Positions 12,162 to 24,625 of a DNA stretch of 64,000 bases are shown piece by piece. The first letter of the stretch is position 1. The number at the start of each line of letters is the position of its first letter. The notes beneath the pieces were generated by a model. The model was not told the DNA's origin, did not search any database, and saw nothing but the letters and a program-made list of their open reading frames with translations. The translations under genes and the position numbers were made by a program. Origin of the DNA: Lineus longissimus (Eukaryota; Nemertea; Pilidiophora; Heteronemertea; Lineidae); the NCBI RefSeq assembly GCF_910592395.1, contig NC_088308.1, positions 5,655,001 through 5,719,000 of the forward strand, written 5' to 3'.

Positions 12162-12924
12162 CATTACCAGCTATTGCGGGCCTAGCACACTCTGTTTTGA
12201 ATAGAGGGAGACTCCATCATTCCTATTGTTTGAGATTGGAAAGGTGTGAATTAATCTGGCAATTAGCCTCCTGTGCATTGGTGCATACAAACACTAAAAT
12301 GTTTGGTTTTTGCTGATTTAGGGTCAAATAAATCAGCCAAAAGTTTTGAAAGCTTCACAAATGATTGTTGCAAGGAAGTACTTTATGATAGTTTGCGAAA
12401 TTTTGATTAATTCTAGGTGGAAAGTAATATTTTTCGCATATTTGTTGGGAAAAAAAATTGAAAATCCTCCAATTTTCAACCCCCCTATGGACACTATGAA
12501 TTGTTCTCCAATAAAGCTGAAATCTTGGGAATATAATCCTAAGAGTTATATCAACCACGTCTGAAGTCGGGAGTTTGTATCAAATGTATAGTTTCGGAGC
12601 TAGCGCAGCTAGAAAAGCCCCCAAAACCCACTTTCTCAGGAATTTACACTACTGGCTACGAGTGAAGCATTACAGATTTACCAAAATTTTCAACCTATAG
12701 ATGGACACATCGAATTTCCATCCAAATCACTCCAAATTTTGCCAGTAAATACCTAGACATATATAGAATTGTGTCAGAAGTCGGGAGTTGGGATTATTTT
12801 AACACCCCGCCCAAAAAGCCAACTTTATTGATATTTCCTATGCATTTTCCATTAGGCTTGCCAGGACCAATTAAGCAGGTGCACTAATTGGCTTAATTGG
12901 CTAGGCCCGCAATAGCTGGTAATG
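12162..12924. mobile_element. Non-autonomous DNA element with 25-bp perfect terminal inverted repeats
   Basis: The 25 bases at 12162-12186 (starting cattaccagctattgcggg) are the exact reverse complement of 12900-12924. Between them lie about 710 bases without a coding frame but with partial internal duplications: a phrase containing gaagtcgggagtt occurs twice, near 12563 and 12779. Perfect ends imply a recent insertion. No convincing target-site duplication is visible, so the superfamily is not assigned. It sits in the intron between PDZ-gene exons 2 and 3. Confidence 0.75.
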
Positions 12925-13916
12925 ATACTCTGGTACCAAGAAATGCATGAAGATGGCAACAGTGTAATCCATGAAGGCTTTAGAAAAAGCTGTTACAAAG
13001 ATAGTAAAGGATCCTCATTACCACCCTGTATCCTCCTGTAACCAAAGGTCATTTCTTGGTAATATTGAAGCCATTTCCACTAAGTTATGCTCCATGCTAG
13101 CAGAGGTCATGTTCTTAGCCAAATTCATTTCCGAATGTGTGATTTCCACACATTCATTACATAGCTAATATTTACAGTATTTATACAACCATCAAATCAA
13201 TTGGGATGTTATCACACAGTTTATGAATGAATCAATGTTGTTATTTTTCCCTCCGGTAATATCGCTAGATGAGACTTGTCAATTAGGACTTGACAGGTGG
13301 TTTAACTGCCAATTATCCCCAAGGCTTTACTCCCATTTGATGTGCTTTACGTAATTCATCAATTTTCTGAGCGAAACACGAAATAATATTTGCTTTTCCT
13401 TTGCCCAATAGCCATGTCCATCAGTGTATCTTCTGACGCTGTTTGGTATCCACCAGGCAAACAAGATAGGTTTTCCAGGCAGTGCAACCTAAGAGAAGGG
13501 CAAGGATCGGTTCTACTTGCACCACAGATCATCATCACCAATTAGCAATATTTTGCAGGTTGCCTGCATCTAGCTGCACGGGTGTGGGATATACTAAATA
13601 ATAAATTCTCTGTACCAATGTTTGGCCTATGCATGACCCACAACAATCAACATGCAAACATGCAAATATGGGGCAGCTGCATTTTAGATGGCAGCGACAT
13701 TAAAATAAGTTCACCATTTAAGTTTTAGTGAAATAAAATTCAGGATTTATGAATAATTTGAATCTAATGAATAAAACGTGGTACATATAGAAAGCTGTCA
13801 AATTTGTATGGTGCATGCATCAAAGTTAAAGTAAAAAGTAAAAGTAAACAATTGAAGTAAAATCAACACTTCCTTGATTTGCCAGTGCAATAAGGTCAAG
13901 TTAGGTGTTCTATATA

Positions 13917-14094
13917 CAGGAGAACATCTCTATTAAGTACACCCTCGGGACTGAAAAGTGCTGTTCTTATTGGAGAGGTGTCATGATCAGAGAGGTCAAG
14001 TTAAATGGAAGCAACCTATCTGGGACCAAAACTAGTGTCCTTAAAAGATAGGGTTTCTAGTAGAGAGGTGTCTGCTAAGGCAGGTTCTACCGTG
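13917..14094. mobile_element. CAGTAGAACCTC-type MITE, copy 1
   Basis: A degraded copy of the family whose intact member is at 42430-42606. It begins caggagaacatctctattaag after TA, contains gggaccaaaactagtgtcc and ends near ggttctaccgtga. All full copies in this window have the same orientation. Confidence 0.7.
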
Positions 14095-15530
14095 ATTGTG
14101 AGTGTTCCTTTAAGTTCTGCTCCAACATGTTCAATCACAAGAGAATGTACTTGTTCTGACCTTTGTTTTGGCCAAAGTCTAATGTCAAGTGACCCTCGAT
14201 CAAATAGTGGTCCTGACTTTTGTTTTGGCCTTTGTCAAATTATTGACCTGATGCATAGAAAAGTTCTTTCAATGCAAGGGTCTGTTAATTAGAAGGACTA
14301 ATGATAGATATACAATCACATGAAATTTGGTTGCAATCCGACTTTGTTTTATTTTCAAGATGGCCGCCTGGCGGCCATATTTGAAGTCTGAGCGGGACAA
14401 ATTTTTGGGGTAGAATAGAGGGGTCCCTAGACATATGTCCTCACAAGTTTAGAACCTTCTAGCTCAAATAGAAACGAAACGTGCCACCAAAAATATTTGA
14501 AAAATGGCCAGGGCCATTGTGCTCACCTCATGTGGAGGAAAGATGGATAAAGAGCATGGTCTTGTGTCATGTAGTGTTAGGTTTGATGTAGGTCCAAGCA
14601 ATTACAATTTCCCCAAAATGGCCAATTTACAGTACATTCGACCTCTGTGACCTTGAAAAGTAGGTCAAATCAAAGAAGACCCGGGTGACACATTGAATGG
14701 TTGTTAGAATTAGATGTACCTATGATATAAAATTGGTGCCAATCGGGCAAGTCATTACTAGGAATAATGGCATTTTGAAGAATTTAGGATTTGGCCCCCT
14801 CCCTGGAGGCCAAACGGCAAATCAGATCGCACCAAACTTCGGATCCTGAGATCACCTGACCAAGGGGTACATGTGTACTTAATTTGTGATCAATAGTCAT
14901 TGCAGTTAAGAAACGTGCCATAGTTTACGGCCCGACGGCGAATTTACGCCATTTGACCTCTGTGACCTTGACAAGAAGGTCAAATTAAAAACCTGTGTGA
15001 CATATACTGTATGGTGGTTAGATGTACCCATGATATCAAATTGGTGGCAATCGGGCGAGAAGTTAAGGAATAATCACATTTTTAAGGTTTTTGGATTTTG
15101 CCCCCTGGTGGTCAAGTGGTGAATCATATTGGACCAAACTTCGGTCCCTGAGATCACCTGACTAAGGGGTAAATGTGTACCAAATTTGGTATCAATAGTC
15201 ATTGCAGTTCAGAAACGTGCCATCGTTACATCCTAACGGCCAATTTACACCATTTGACCTCTGTGACCTTGAAAAGGAGGTCAAATCAAAAACCCGGAGG
15301 ATATATGATGCACCTTTGCTAGAAGTACCTACCATATTTTTTTCAAAATTTCCCGACTACTATTAAGGGAGATATTGCATATTTTCACTTTTAACGTTTG
15401 GCCCCCTGGTGGCCAAACCATGAAACGAATCGGACCGAAACTTGGTCTCCCAGGTGTCATAACATAAGGGTACATGTGTACCAAGTTTCAACTCAATAGC
15501 TCTAACAGTTACGAAACGTGCCCTGCTAAC

Positions 15531-15538
15531 GGACGACG

Positions 15539-15582
<44 letters not shown>

Positions 15583-15592
15583 ACGACGGACG
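15531..15592. repeat. GAC-triplet microsatellite inside the composite repeat
   Basis: About 60 bases of GAC with a few GGAC interruptions. It reads as poly-Arg, poly-Ser or poly-Val in different frames, which explains apparent low-complexity ORFs here. Confidence 0.9.
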
Positions 15593-15607
15593 CCACGGTA
15601 TGGGATA

Positions 15608-15633
15608 AGCTCACCTCTGCTAAGAGGTGAGCT
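15608..15633. repeat. Terminal 11-bp hairpin of the composite repeat
   Basis: agctcacctct and agaggtgagct are perfect complements around the loop gcta, directly before a short A run. A hairpin at the 3' end next to A-rich sequence suggests a structural end needed for mobilisation; that is inference. Confidence 0.85.
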
Positions 15634-15757
15634 AAAAATGGAATGAATTCCAAAGAAAATACTCATTAAAACTTTGATGAAAAGGAATTTTCGTGACAAC
15701 ATCGAGAATTTCATTCCAAAACAACTGAAAATACATTTGTATATTGAGCGACCTTAC

Positions 15758-15789
15758 CTCGTTTTTCCACAACCAAGTGTATTGCCCAT
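15758..15789 (-). CDS. Candidate alternative first exon with myristoylation/palmitoylation motif (MGNTLGC)
   Basis: ATG in a strong context (A at -3, G at +4) opens MGNTLGCGKT plus AG, ending at ACGAG|GTAAGG in phase 2. Joined to exon 3 it gives MGNTLGCGKTRGEDG. Gly2 fits N-myristoylation, although Gly at position 6 is less favourable than Ser, and Cys7 is placed as in dually acylated proteins. The exon lies 122 bases upstream (minus strand) of a repeat element that its intron would have to cross. Like the MGNKSS exon it would skip the PDZ. Confidence 0.48.
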
Positions 15790-16353
15790 GTTTAGCTTGT
15801 GGGAGAAATACAAACAGTGGTTGAAAACCCCAAATATAATCAAGGTACGATCAACGGAATTCAAAACACTTTGCGATTATATGTATATCAATAATCGCTT
15901 GTTGAGATTCTTTCTACAAGGACTGAAAATATTCGGTTACACTTTAAAAGTTTGGCACCGGCAAGCATGATGTACCATCTGAAAAAAACACCTGCAAGCT
16001 CAGATAGTTCCTCCTGATTCATCTCGACCCATCAAGAGTTAGGTCACTACACCATTCCAGCACTCTGTCCAGTAGGGAGTGAAGTCCAAGTGGCGAATTG
16101 GGCAAAGACCTTGACAGTTTAAGACGCTGACATGCGACAGCCTCTGATCGTGGATGTGGCTGCAACACCTCACATGACACAGTTTTCTTCATTGGACACT
16201 GTCACCATCTTGACCGATCAACGGCACCCGAGTCACTTTGCCTTTCATGTCTCCTATATTGGGACGGAGTCAAACCAAGAGGTAGTCGCAGATCGTTGCT
16301 TGTCTGCGGACACCTTACTGAGACTTTGAGAGAAAGAAACCTTCACTGCTTAC

Positions 16354-16388
16354 CGTATGTATCTCTTGCTTGATGACTTATTACCCAT
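16354..16388 (-). CDS. Candidate alternative first exon with myristoylation motif (MGNKSS)
   Basis: ATG opens MGNKSSSKRYI plus two bases (CG), ending at ATACG|GTAAGC. Phase 2 matches exon 3: CG+G gives Arg, then GEDGVEG. Gly2, Ser6 and the basic residues K4, K8, R9 form a textbook myristoyl-plus-polybasic membrane anchor of the Src/MARCKS kind. Spliced to exon 3 it would make a PDZ-less, membrane-targeted isoform. An equivalent exon with a different MGN start lies 600 bases downstream in the same intron. Confidence 0.48.
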
Positions 16389-18475
16389 GATGATCTCGAA
16401 AATAAATATTCCAAACTTTAAACAAAACTCATCCTCCAAGAAAAAGTACACGTCAACAAACTTTGTATGATGTAAATGTCACTTGATATAAATCAAGTAA
16501 CTCCTGGTATATCATACATATCAACAGGAAAAACTGCAGCATCTAAAGGTCATAAGGCTTCCTTTATTCAGGGCAGTATCCTTCTGTATAAAGTTAAGTA
16601 GAGCACCAGACAGCTATAATTCAAAGACATTGGGCTTTTTCCAAGTCAGAGCGATCTCAATCTTTTGTATCGTAATTTTCTTAAAGGGAAATTGCTCGAC
16701 TATATATTATTAAGAACCACCAAGGACGTCCATCCCACAAAGCTGTCTTTATATCCTGAGTTACGAAATCACACGAAATACAGCACCACCACAAACAATG
16801 GGAGACTTTAGATGACAAGAGCGACACAGCAGCCTTGATTGTTTTGTATCCACATGCCAAATTTTTAAGTCCGTGTGTATCAGATTGGTGAAATTAAGGT
16901 GAGCATCAGACAACCTGAAGACATTGGGTCAAGTCCAAGTCCTAGCAAGCTAGTTTCAGTATCTGATGTTCATCATACTGATAGTCAAGTCGACTAGCCG
17001 AAATCAACCATTACATTCTTATCTTGGTTTTACATCAAGTAAAGTGATGAGAAACAGGTCTGTGAAAAGGCTATAGGCCAATGTAATATGAGACAACGCC
17101 ACCTTTCCTGACAAAAGCCATTTGGTCAGAAAGTTGCATTTAACCACTAATTAATGGGTCTAACAGGTGGATGGCCAAATGAAAATGATTTCGTATAGGC
17201 TAACAGTGATATGTATATGGGTCCATTTACATTTGGTTGGCTAAGGGAACACCCTGGACCATGAAGTAGAACCACTTCCCCACAGACAGACACCCTGGGA
17301 AGAGTGTCTTTTAACACAGTCCTGATATAAAGGAAACACTTATAATCATCAAACCATCTATTTGCTTTTTGAAGAAATCAAGCTTAATTGGCGTCTTCCC
17401 CATTAGCCGATGTGTTTTACGGCCAGCCATTAGCTAATTGCCCGGTTAGATCAATTAGGATTTAGAAATTGAGACAACCGCTATCCGAAAATCAATAAAC
17501 TAGATGAGCCAGCTTAAACATTCAAATTTAGTCCATAGTTTGCTAAGCCTCAGCAGCTAATTTTCTCTTTTTGGAACAAGTTGCAGGTTTTTTTCTGATT
17601 TCTCATCGGTTTGTTGGCTCTAACTTAATCATTCTATGTGATTCAAATCAATTTTGTTTGAAAATGGTAATTCTTCATAGGAATATTTCTCAAACTCTTA
17701 TCCGTTTCCTTGAAAGTTGGCCATATGAATGAAACTAGATTTCTGATACTATCAATACCTGTGCTTCGGTACAGAGGCTCCAGGAAGTGGTGATTGAGCC
17801 ACCTAGTAAGAGGGAGCGACACTACTCTCTCACATCAAGGTGATTTCAATGAAACAAGCCCAAGGTAATCATCGATAGGAAACACGTTCTTGTAGCGGAA
17901 AAAACATCCAATTTCAACAAATCTGACGTCAGAGCAATAATAAGTGGTGATGGAAACAGGCAGGTAACCAACATTTGGACTCAACAGAGTTTGAAACATC
18001 TCCCTCACAAATGCTATAAATACCAGCTCAGAGGAGGTAGAGTACACAGACGCAGTGCGTAGGTGTTGGAAACTTTTCACCAAGTGCAGTACAGTACTGG
18101 TCAGGAGTAACATTGCCACTCAGAACTGTCCATGTATGCACCAATTATGCGTGCATCGCCACAGGTTTTAATTAAAATCAGACACTTAGCAAAATAAGCA
18201 ATGTTCGTTGGTAATTTCGGACCCCACCACCAGGTATCGTTTTCAATACGCTATTTTAAACTCTGACCTTCCTATTCTCATTAGTTTTCACCTGAAGAGA
18301 AACCCGTGTACAACCCACTGGGTTGTTGATGAGTGGATAAGCAAAGTTCACGAATGAAAGCTCATTCTGTAGGCAATACGTCCGACTGGTCTACAAACCA
18401 CACACTGCTCTGAAAATGTGGGCATTTGCAGATACTACCGGAGTGTTTCCTTCAAGAGAAATGGAGTTTGACTGC

Positions 18476-18640
18476 TAAAGTGCAGTGACTCCAAGCTGAA
18501 ACTTGCAGATGTCCTTCCCCAATCATATCATTTCATTATCCTAAGCTCAATTGGAGTGATTCCAAGCTGCAGTGACTCCAAGCATTACCCTCAGCTCAAC
18601 TGCAGTGACTTCAAGCTGAACCCTGCAGTTGTCCTACCTC
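18476..18640. repeat. Degenerate short tandem repeat
   Basis: Phrases of the type gcagtgactccaagctgaa and cttgcag recur four times with variation. The boundaries are approximate. Confidence 0.6.
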
Positions 18641-20196
18641 CTTGTCTTCATAACGGGGACTTGACATATGAAAGTTCTTTCTACTACTTGTATACAAGTA
18701 TATTTAACTGCTTTGAAGTGAGTGGGTGGTCGCCCTACTGATACAATTTTGTCGATTGATTGCACCAGTATGTCTTATCGGCATCTGAACTGACCTCAGT
18801 GGTTCACCTCTATCACCAATTGCGGCAGCATATTTCATGTCAAGCCAGTTTCAAGGCAACTCTGCTGTGAAATGTTTCCCTGTTGCAAAGAGTCTCACCC
18901 ACGCTATATGTAAGGAGAAGGTTTCCTTGTAAAACTTGTTTCACATGAATAGGCGGTACTGAGAAAAGATGAGAAGATGCGAATTGTGAAATTATGGTCA
19001 TGCCCGCCATTTTGAGCTTCTCTTGACAAATCAGCGTGCTTACTGCATTGTTCAGATCATGTATGGTGGACACAAACAATCGTTCTATATCCTGTCATTT
19101 AGTGAAATGATCGGGGACCAAACTGCAATGAAATGCCAAGTAGGACTTGTTACAAAAGAACGAACTTGAGTTGGTGAGGAGGGGCTAACAGTACATTTTG
19201 GAGCAGAAAGAGCACCGTAAATGCATAAATCCAACATCGATTCTTGTGTACTTTGAACGGCTCAGGAAATATTCAAGGACCTATCAGGCAATTCAGTGAC
19301 CTCGAACTCAATCTATAACTTCCATTATAGTTTTGATAACAGGTTGTTTCGATTTCCAATCTGCCCACAGGGGATGTACTCCAATTGAAAGTAAGATGAG
19401 GAACACATCCATTTGCAATGCAAACACTTCACTCCAAATAATAATATGACAGGCAGGAGTAGCCATTCACCAGGCAGAGGGAAGATTCAATACCGAGCCA
19501 TAGACACTCTTACTACTTCCAGTATTCCTGAATAAACACAAGTAACATTTAGAATACCTTACCAGATCCTGCCTTATCTTAGCCAGGCATTCTGATGATC
19601 GGGAATTTACCAGCGATAACATCACAGGCATAGATTGATATTCTCAGATCGACAGCTTTGTTTGAAAAGAAATGGAGTTAGCAAGTAGCTAACTATGTTA
19701 TGTTTGAGAACTGGAAGAATCTTCATGACCAATTTCTAGTTCTCTCCAAGACCTTTCAAATCAGTTATGAGCTGTAACTCAACAGTATGTACAAGTAAGA
19801 CTTAGATCTAATACAACTGGCTCAAGAATTTCATTTACAGATTATATAACTTAGATCCTGGAGATTTCTTAGTCTGAGCTGCAGTATATCAGAACACCAT
19901 GGCAGTACTTCTTATTCATTAAGGACTCTGCATCTTGCTCTAAAGACCCATGATTCAGAGCATTTAGGTGCCTAATGATTTTATGCACCTGATGAGCCAG
20001 GGATTTCAACTTGCGCAAATTGGCAAGTTTGGTCAACATAATCAATGTTTCATAGGATACTGTTTGTTCATTACAGTGTTGTCACATGAAATCCGCAATC
20101 GCGTGTACAACATGGCCAAGAGCAGCAGCACATTGCACACAGAATGTATTCTTACTCATGGTCATGACTGTACTAAACCGCTATGAAGTAACTAAC

Positions 20197-20348
20197 CTCT
20201 TGAGTTCTAATTCAAGTGTATTCCCTACAGCTTTGATGTGTCTCTGTGCCTCGACAAGTGTTAGTCCATCGACCACGTCCCCATTGATCTTGTAGATGAT
20301 GTCTCCCACTTGGACTCCTTCTCTAAAAGATTTGCTGTTGGGGTTCAC
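20197..20348 (-). CDS. PDZ gene exon 2: second half of the PDZ domain
   Basis: The exon opens in phase 0 after ...cattgtAG and ends with AG|GTTAGT in phase 2. It encodes VNPNSKSFREGVQVGDIIYK and continues through INGD, LTLVEAQRHIK and LELELKR. Joined to exon 1 it completes a PDZ fold with no gap: ISK-VNPNSKS lines up with ISR-VTPGSKA of PDLIM1, VGDIIYKINGD with the GDVI-x-AIDGEN strand, and LVEAQRHIK with the helix LEAQNRIK. The EAQ-x-x-IK helix favours the PDLIM family over Shroom or SYNPO2. It lies 23.5 kb from exon 1. Its phase-0 acceptor is the joining point for several candidate alternative first exons. Confidence 0.88.
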
Positions 20349-21415
20349 CTACAATGAGAAAGACAAATCTGATATCAGTTTTTAATTACTTTCTGAGATT
20401 CAGGGTTAAAGTATCCGATGATGACACATTCTAGAAACTGTGCAGGATTCCAACCTGTAAAGTGGTTAAATTACTATGAGGTACCACTGACGAAACAGAT
20501 AGGGATCACTTCACATAGCATCGTAAGCTCCATTCATATAACAACATAAAAACTCACCCAACAGTTCGAAAAAGTGACGTGAAAAAAGAGAAGATATCCA
20601 CGAAAAGCGATGGGGGGATTCCTCAGGCAGTGTGGAGGAATGTACAATACAGATTCAATAAGTATGATTCTACATACACCTGCACAGGTAAAGCCAGATG
20701 TTTAGATCAGACAGGATCCAACCTACATAATCATCCTCCACCAATGAAAGAAGATGCAGGCCGATATATATTTCATTAAGTTGTAGGAAGCTATATTTCA
20801 TAACTTCCTCTCTAAAACTAGTCGCACCAGACAACTTAATAGAGTTATATCCTAAACATCATTGCCTGATGCAGTAAAGCCAGTGATTTTCTGCAGCATA
20901 AGAAGCAACATGAACTCCCTAATGCAAAGAGCAACGCAATCACATTTCCAAACACTGAGAAAACTCCTTACAACACAGATGCAAGGAATTCCTGGCAAGA
21001 AATCCAAGAGGAACTGACCAAATCGTCACAAGAACTGACCTACAACTACAAGGGGAGTCCTCATCACTGATACGATTTATCTCCAAATGCATTGAAAGCA
21101 TGTATCCATTAGAACCTGTACCAAATATATATCATTCACAACAACACCAATATATTATTCCATCTGGACGTCATTGCCTTTGATGTTATGCAAAATAATC
21201 ATGCGCAGATCCATCCAAGTGCTGCTCTAATGTTTTTATACATCATGGGAGCCCTGGATGCAGATGGTGGCATGACAAGTCACAAATTATGTTTATATGT
21301 ATGACAATTCCAGTAAAAGCATGTGATCTTTTTAAGTACCTGCTGTACCAGGACACCTCTGTGATACAACAGATGTTGCTGAATATCCCCCCTTATACTC
21401 AATGAAGGTTATAAT

Positions 21416-21525
21416 CTACTGTCCTTAATGGAGATGTGTCCTGATTAGAGAGGTCTAATTGAATGGATACAACCAATTATGGCCAAAACTAGTGTCCTCA
21501 ATAGAGAGGTGTCCGCTAAGTACTA
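21416..21525. mobile_element. CAGTAGAACCTC-type MITE, truncated copy
   Basis: It retains the interior (gtccttaatgg, agagaggtctaattgaatgg, ccaaaactagtgtcctc, atagagaggtgtccgctaag) but lacks both complete ends. Confidence 0.65.
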
Positions 21526-21895
21526 CCTATCCAGTACTCTCCTGATCAATATTTCAACAATAAATAAATCAAATTTCACCACTTCCGCTAACTTTCACTG
21601 CGAGGATATCTTGAACTCAAAGAATTCATTCAATGATCAGAAACGCTTGCAGACAACTGTTAACAAAGTTACTCTATGCTACAGCCTCAATTCCCACTTG
21701 AAAATGGAAATCGCAGCAGAAGCAACTTCCTGAACTCTAGATTCAAGAACTTTCCTTGCCTTTTTCGACCTTCACAGCATGTTAATAAAAAGAGCAATCA
21801 GTCTAGTCAATTAGAACCTATTTGAACTCGTTAAGGAGTGACCTCATTAAGAAGTAACCTAATTAGCTACAAACGAATGGGAAATTTACACTTAC

Positions 21896-21994
21896 AGGAA
21901 GGACGAAGCGGACTTTCCTCTGTCGGGAGACACCAGGGATGGTCATGTACGTGATCTTGTCAGGAACGTCCAACGGGTCCCAACGATGATCCAT
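21896..21994 (-). CDS. Candidate alternative first exon 1.5 kb upstream of exon 2 (33 codons)
   Basis: ATG with G at -3 and G at +4 opens 33 codons, MDHRWDPLDVPDKITYMTIP then GVSRQRKVRFVLP, ending at CTTCCT|GTAAGT in phase 0. Codon composition looks coding (mostly C or G at third positions) and the donor is perfect. It is the closest phase-0 exon to exon 2 and would replace the PWGF half of the PDZ, leaving a domain without its carboxylate-binding loop. The frame is open for a further 24 codons upstream. The peptide is not recognised. It could also be an internal exon, but the exon 1-exon 2 join is already gap-free for a PDZ. Confidence 0.55.
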
Positions 21995-24584
21995 AACGAA
22001 AGTTACGCGTACAAATATACGCCGAAAGAGAGCGGAACCACAATGGCTGCCCTTCGAAGGAAACACTACCCACTAACTGATCGATGTTTAAAGGTACAAA
22101 TAGAATGTTTATTGTACAGATGGTTCGATTCTATCCTCGTCTGTTATGAGAATATTGGCAAAGATTTCAACGGCGGAAGAACAGAATCAGCTGTCGAAGC
22201 CAGGAATAACCGTGAATATTCAGAAAGTTAAATGCCATAGGAGAAGAAACTGACAGGCCTACCTGCTGAAATAGACAAACCGGTGCAAATTCATTGAATT
22301 ATTGGGAAATGGAAAGGTGTTGGCTCAGCGGGATCTGAGATGGACGTCAGAGGCAGGGGATTCGTTTACTTCAATGATTCAAAGTGAATTTCTCAAATCT
22401 ACCTGAAGGGTAGGTCGATAAGAATCTGAAAATTTTACCCAAATCGAAAGAGTGTTTTTTTATCATTGTGTGAACAAAAACAGATGGGAACTCACATCCG
22501 TAGACAAACAGATTGTAATTAAGAGATTTTCTTTGGTAAAAATCTGAACTATTGATAAACTTGGTGAAAATCAAAACAGATTTGGATCCTCTCGTCCCAT
22601 TTGGCAAAACTAAGTGACAACCATTACTAAACGTAGAGTTTTCAAAGTACTAGAAGTAGTTGTATGCACTATCCACTTCATCAAACAACTGCTTATCATC
22701 AAAATGATACTTCAATATTTAATTGTTCACTCTTTGAGTGGAGCTAATTGCATGTAGCTCAAATGAGAGTTGAATACCTAATTGGAAATGGTGCATGGGA
22801 ACTGTTTCATTCATTTGAAGTTATTATCGGTTTAATACTGAATGAATTCACACAGACTTTTGTCTTTTCACTGGGTCACCAAAACCACCTCATAATTAGC
22901 AATCATAATCTATGCAGTCACCATACTCAACAAGACCATATTTAACATATCTATTTTCCCGAAATTTAGCTCCCAGAGATTAACAGCACACACTGTCAGC
23001 CGATGACTTTTTGATACCAAAATCAAAAGAAAGGTATCACACATTAGACACTGACCTTAAATGGATTATTGACCTCCCTGACCCCTCATGAAAGGTCATG
23101 CAAGTAATCCAATAGAATCTAACAATGAGAATTCACGCCTTTCGAATTTTGTCATCAGGTCATTTGAGACCTCCTGAGGTCAAACTTCGGAAATCGATAC
23201 TTTCAAGTACAACAATGCATTAATGTTATAATAATCCAACATATATCACCACAGATTGTCCAACTCCCCACTAATGTATTGTCAAAAGTGATTTACATAA
23301 TACGTACCTATTAAAATGTTTACGTCGGGTAAATAAATGTACTATTAATACACATGTACAAGCGATAATCTGATGTGGCCTTTTAAACAGCCACACAGGA
23401 AAAAATATAAGCTTCGGAATGATATCATGTTAGTTTTCTAGAAAGATCTACACATTTTACGCAGAAAATACTGATATGTCAATAGCAGTACTATGATGGA
23501 GTATATGTAGGCCTGGAATTATTAAGAAATAATCGAGATTTGCCTGACATTGGTGTGCACCTCGCTGGGCAAACCTGGGTCAAATCTGCCGTGGTAAATT
23601 TCAGTCATTATTCTTACACGCTCCAGGCATAAAGCCATCTGTTATTTCCGGTCATTACTGCACACTGGTTTGTACCTTGAACAACAAATTCATCATAAAT
23701 TTTTATGAAAATCTGATATTTCACTTTCAAGTGACCCGATATTAAGGTCATATCTATTCTGTAGCTTGGGGTACCAACTTATGCTTTCAGTCGGCTCCTT
23801 ACTGCTTTGCCAACACACAACCATACCATCAAACAACTTACTCACCAAGGATATCAATCAAAATAGTGTGCGGCAACTGCTTTGATTTTCATATCATCTG
23901 CACATTCATCCAATGTATCTCTCACTCTTACACCTTTTCCCTAAGTCAATTCAAACATATTTTCTCTTGACTTTAATGATGCATTAGAGTTGAAATTTGC
24001 ACACTTTTTAAGTTAGATCACAGTCCCTGTTTTTGTAACCCAAGAAGTGCACCAACAAATGTCAACATCTTTGACACCCATCGATTAAGTACTTTACTAT
24101 GTCATCACCCATTTCACTGTCGAACATTGTGCCTGAGGAATGAAACTTTTTCATAGACAAATATTTATTTTTGGTGGCAGGTAAGTTCAGTTCGTTTAAA
24201 ACTGGTACGTCTGAACTAAAGTACAGTATTTCTTTGGCTACCGCAGCAAAGATCCTTCAGTGCTTTGATGACAATGACGGTGCTGATGATGATGTTGATG
24301 ATGAAGAGACTGAGCCAGCAAACATTACTCAACCGCTGCAAAGAACCGCAATCTCATTTCCTCCTCTGAATAATGCTCATGGAGTAAATTGAATCAGTCT
24401 CGTCAAATTATCTTGAAGCCCCTTCTCAATGTGAACACAACTGATCAACTCCATTCATCTCAGCTCTCCAATCGTTGCTGTCAGATGAAAATAGAGATGC
24501 TTGGCTCCGAGTGGATGGGAAGGAATAACAAGGCTGCTCAATGCAAACATGTCTATGAAAGTGACAGCAGTTGTGCCATCGGCA

Positions 24585-24625
24585 GTATGGAGGAACCTCC
24601 CTTCGGGGCACCTCTCTATTAAGGC
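24585..24625. mobile_element. CAGTAGAACCTC-type MITE, end fragment in reverse orientation
   Basis: ggaacctcccttcggggcac followed by ctctctattaagg is the reverse complement of the right end of the family; only about 40 bases remain. Confidence 0.5.

Larger units (their letters stand above)
14300..15636. mobile_element. Composite repeat: ~300-bp tandem units ending in (GAC)n and a terminal hairpin
   Basis: The phrase gaaacgtgcc recurs at 14476, 14910, 15212 and 15513, and the phrase around gaccttgaaaaggaggtcaaa at about 14650, 14968 and 15265, giving degenerate units of about 300 bp. The right end runs into a GAC-triplet tract and then ATGGGATAAGC with a hairpin and a short A run. This layout matches a repeat class I recall as common in molluscan and related genomes. 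It carries no protein-coding frame. The left boundary is approximate. Confidence 0.7.
11091..20196. other. PDZ gene intron 2, repeat-rich
   Basis: Besides the two MGN first-exon candidates it holds the 12.2-kb inverted-repeat element, a MITE copy and the 14.3-15.6-kb composite repeat. Two more short ATG-donor stretches in phase 2 (near 11780 and 12040) have weak contexts and are not called. Confidence 0.6.

Noticed and set aside
15363-15714. Minus-strand ORFs with long poly-Arg or poly-Ser runs
   Set aside because: They are produced by the GAC microsatellite inside a repeat element.
17835-18119. 94-codon minus-strand ORF with a hydrophobic start
   Set aside because: Its only donor (GTGAGG) leaves phase 0, which does not fit exon 3, and the product is not recognised.
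23600-23670. ATG-donor stretch encoding MTGNNRWLYAWS
   Set aside because: Phase 2 does not fit exon 2; it could only work by skipping that exon.
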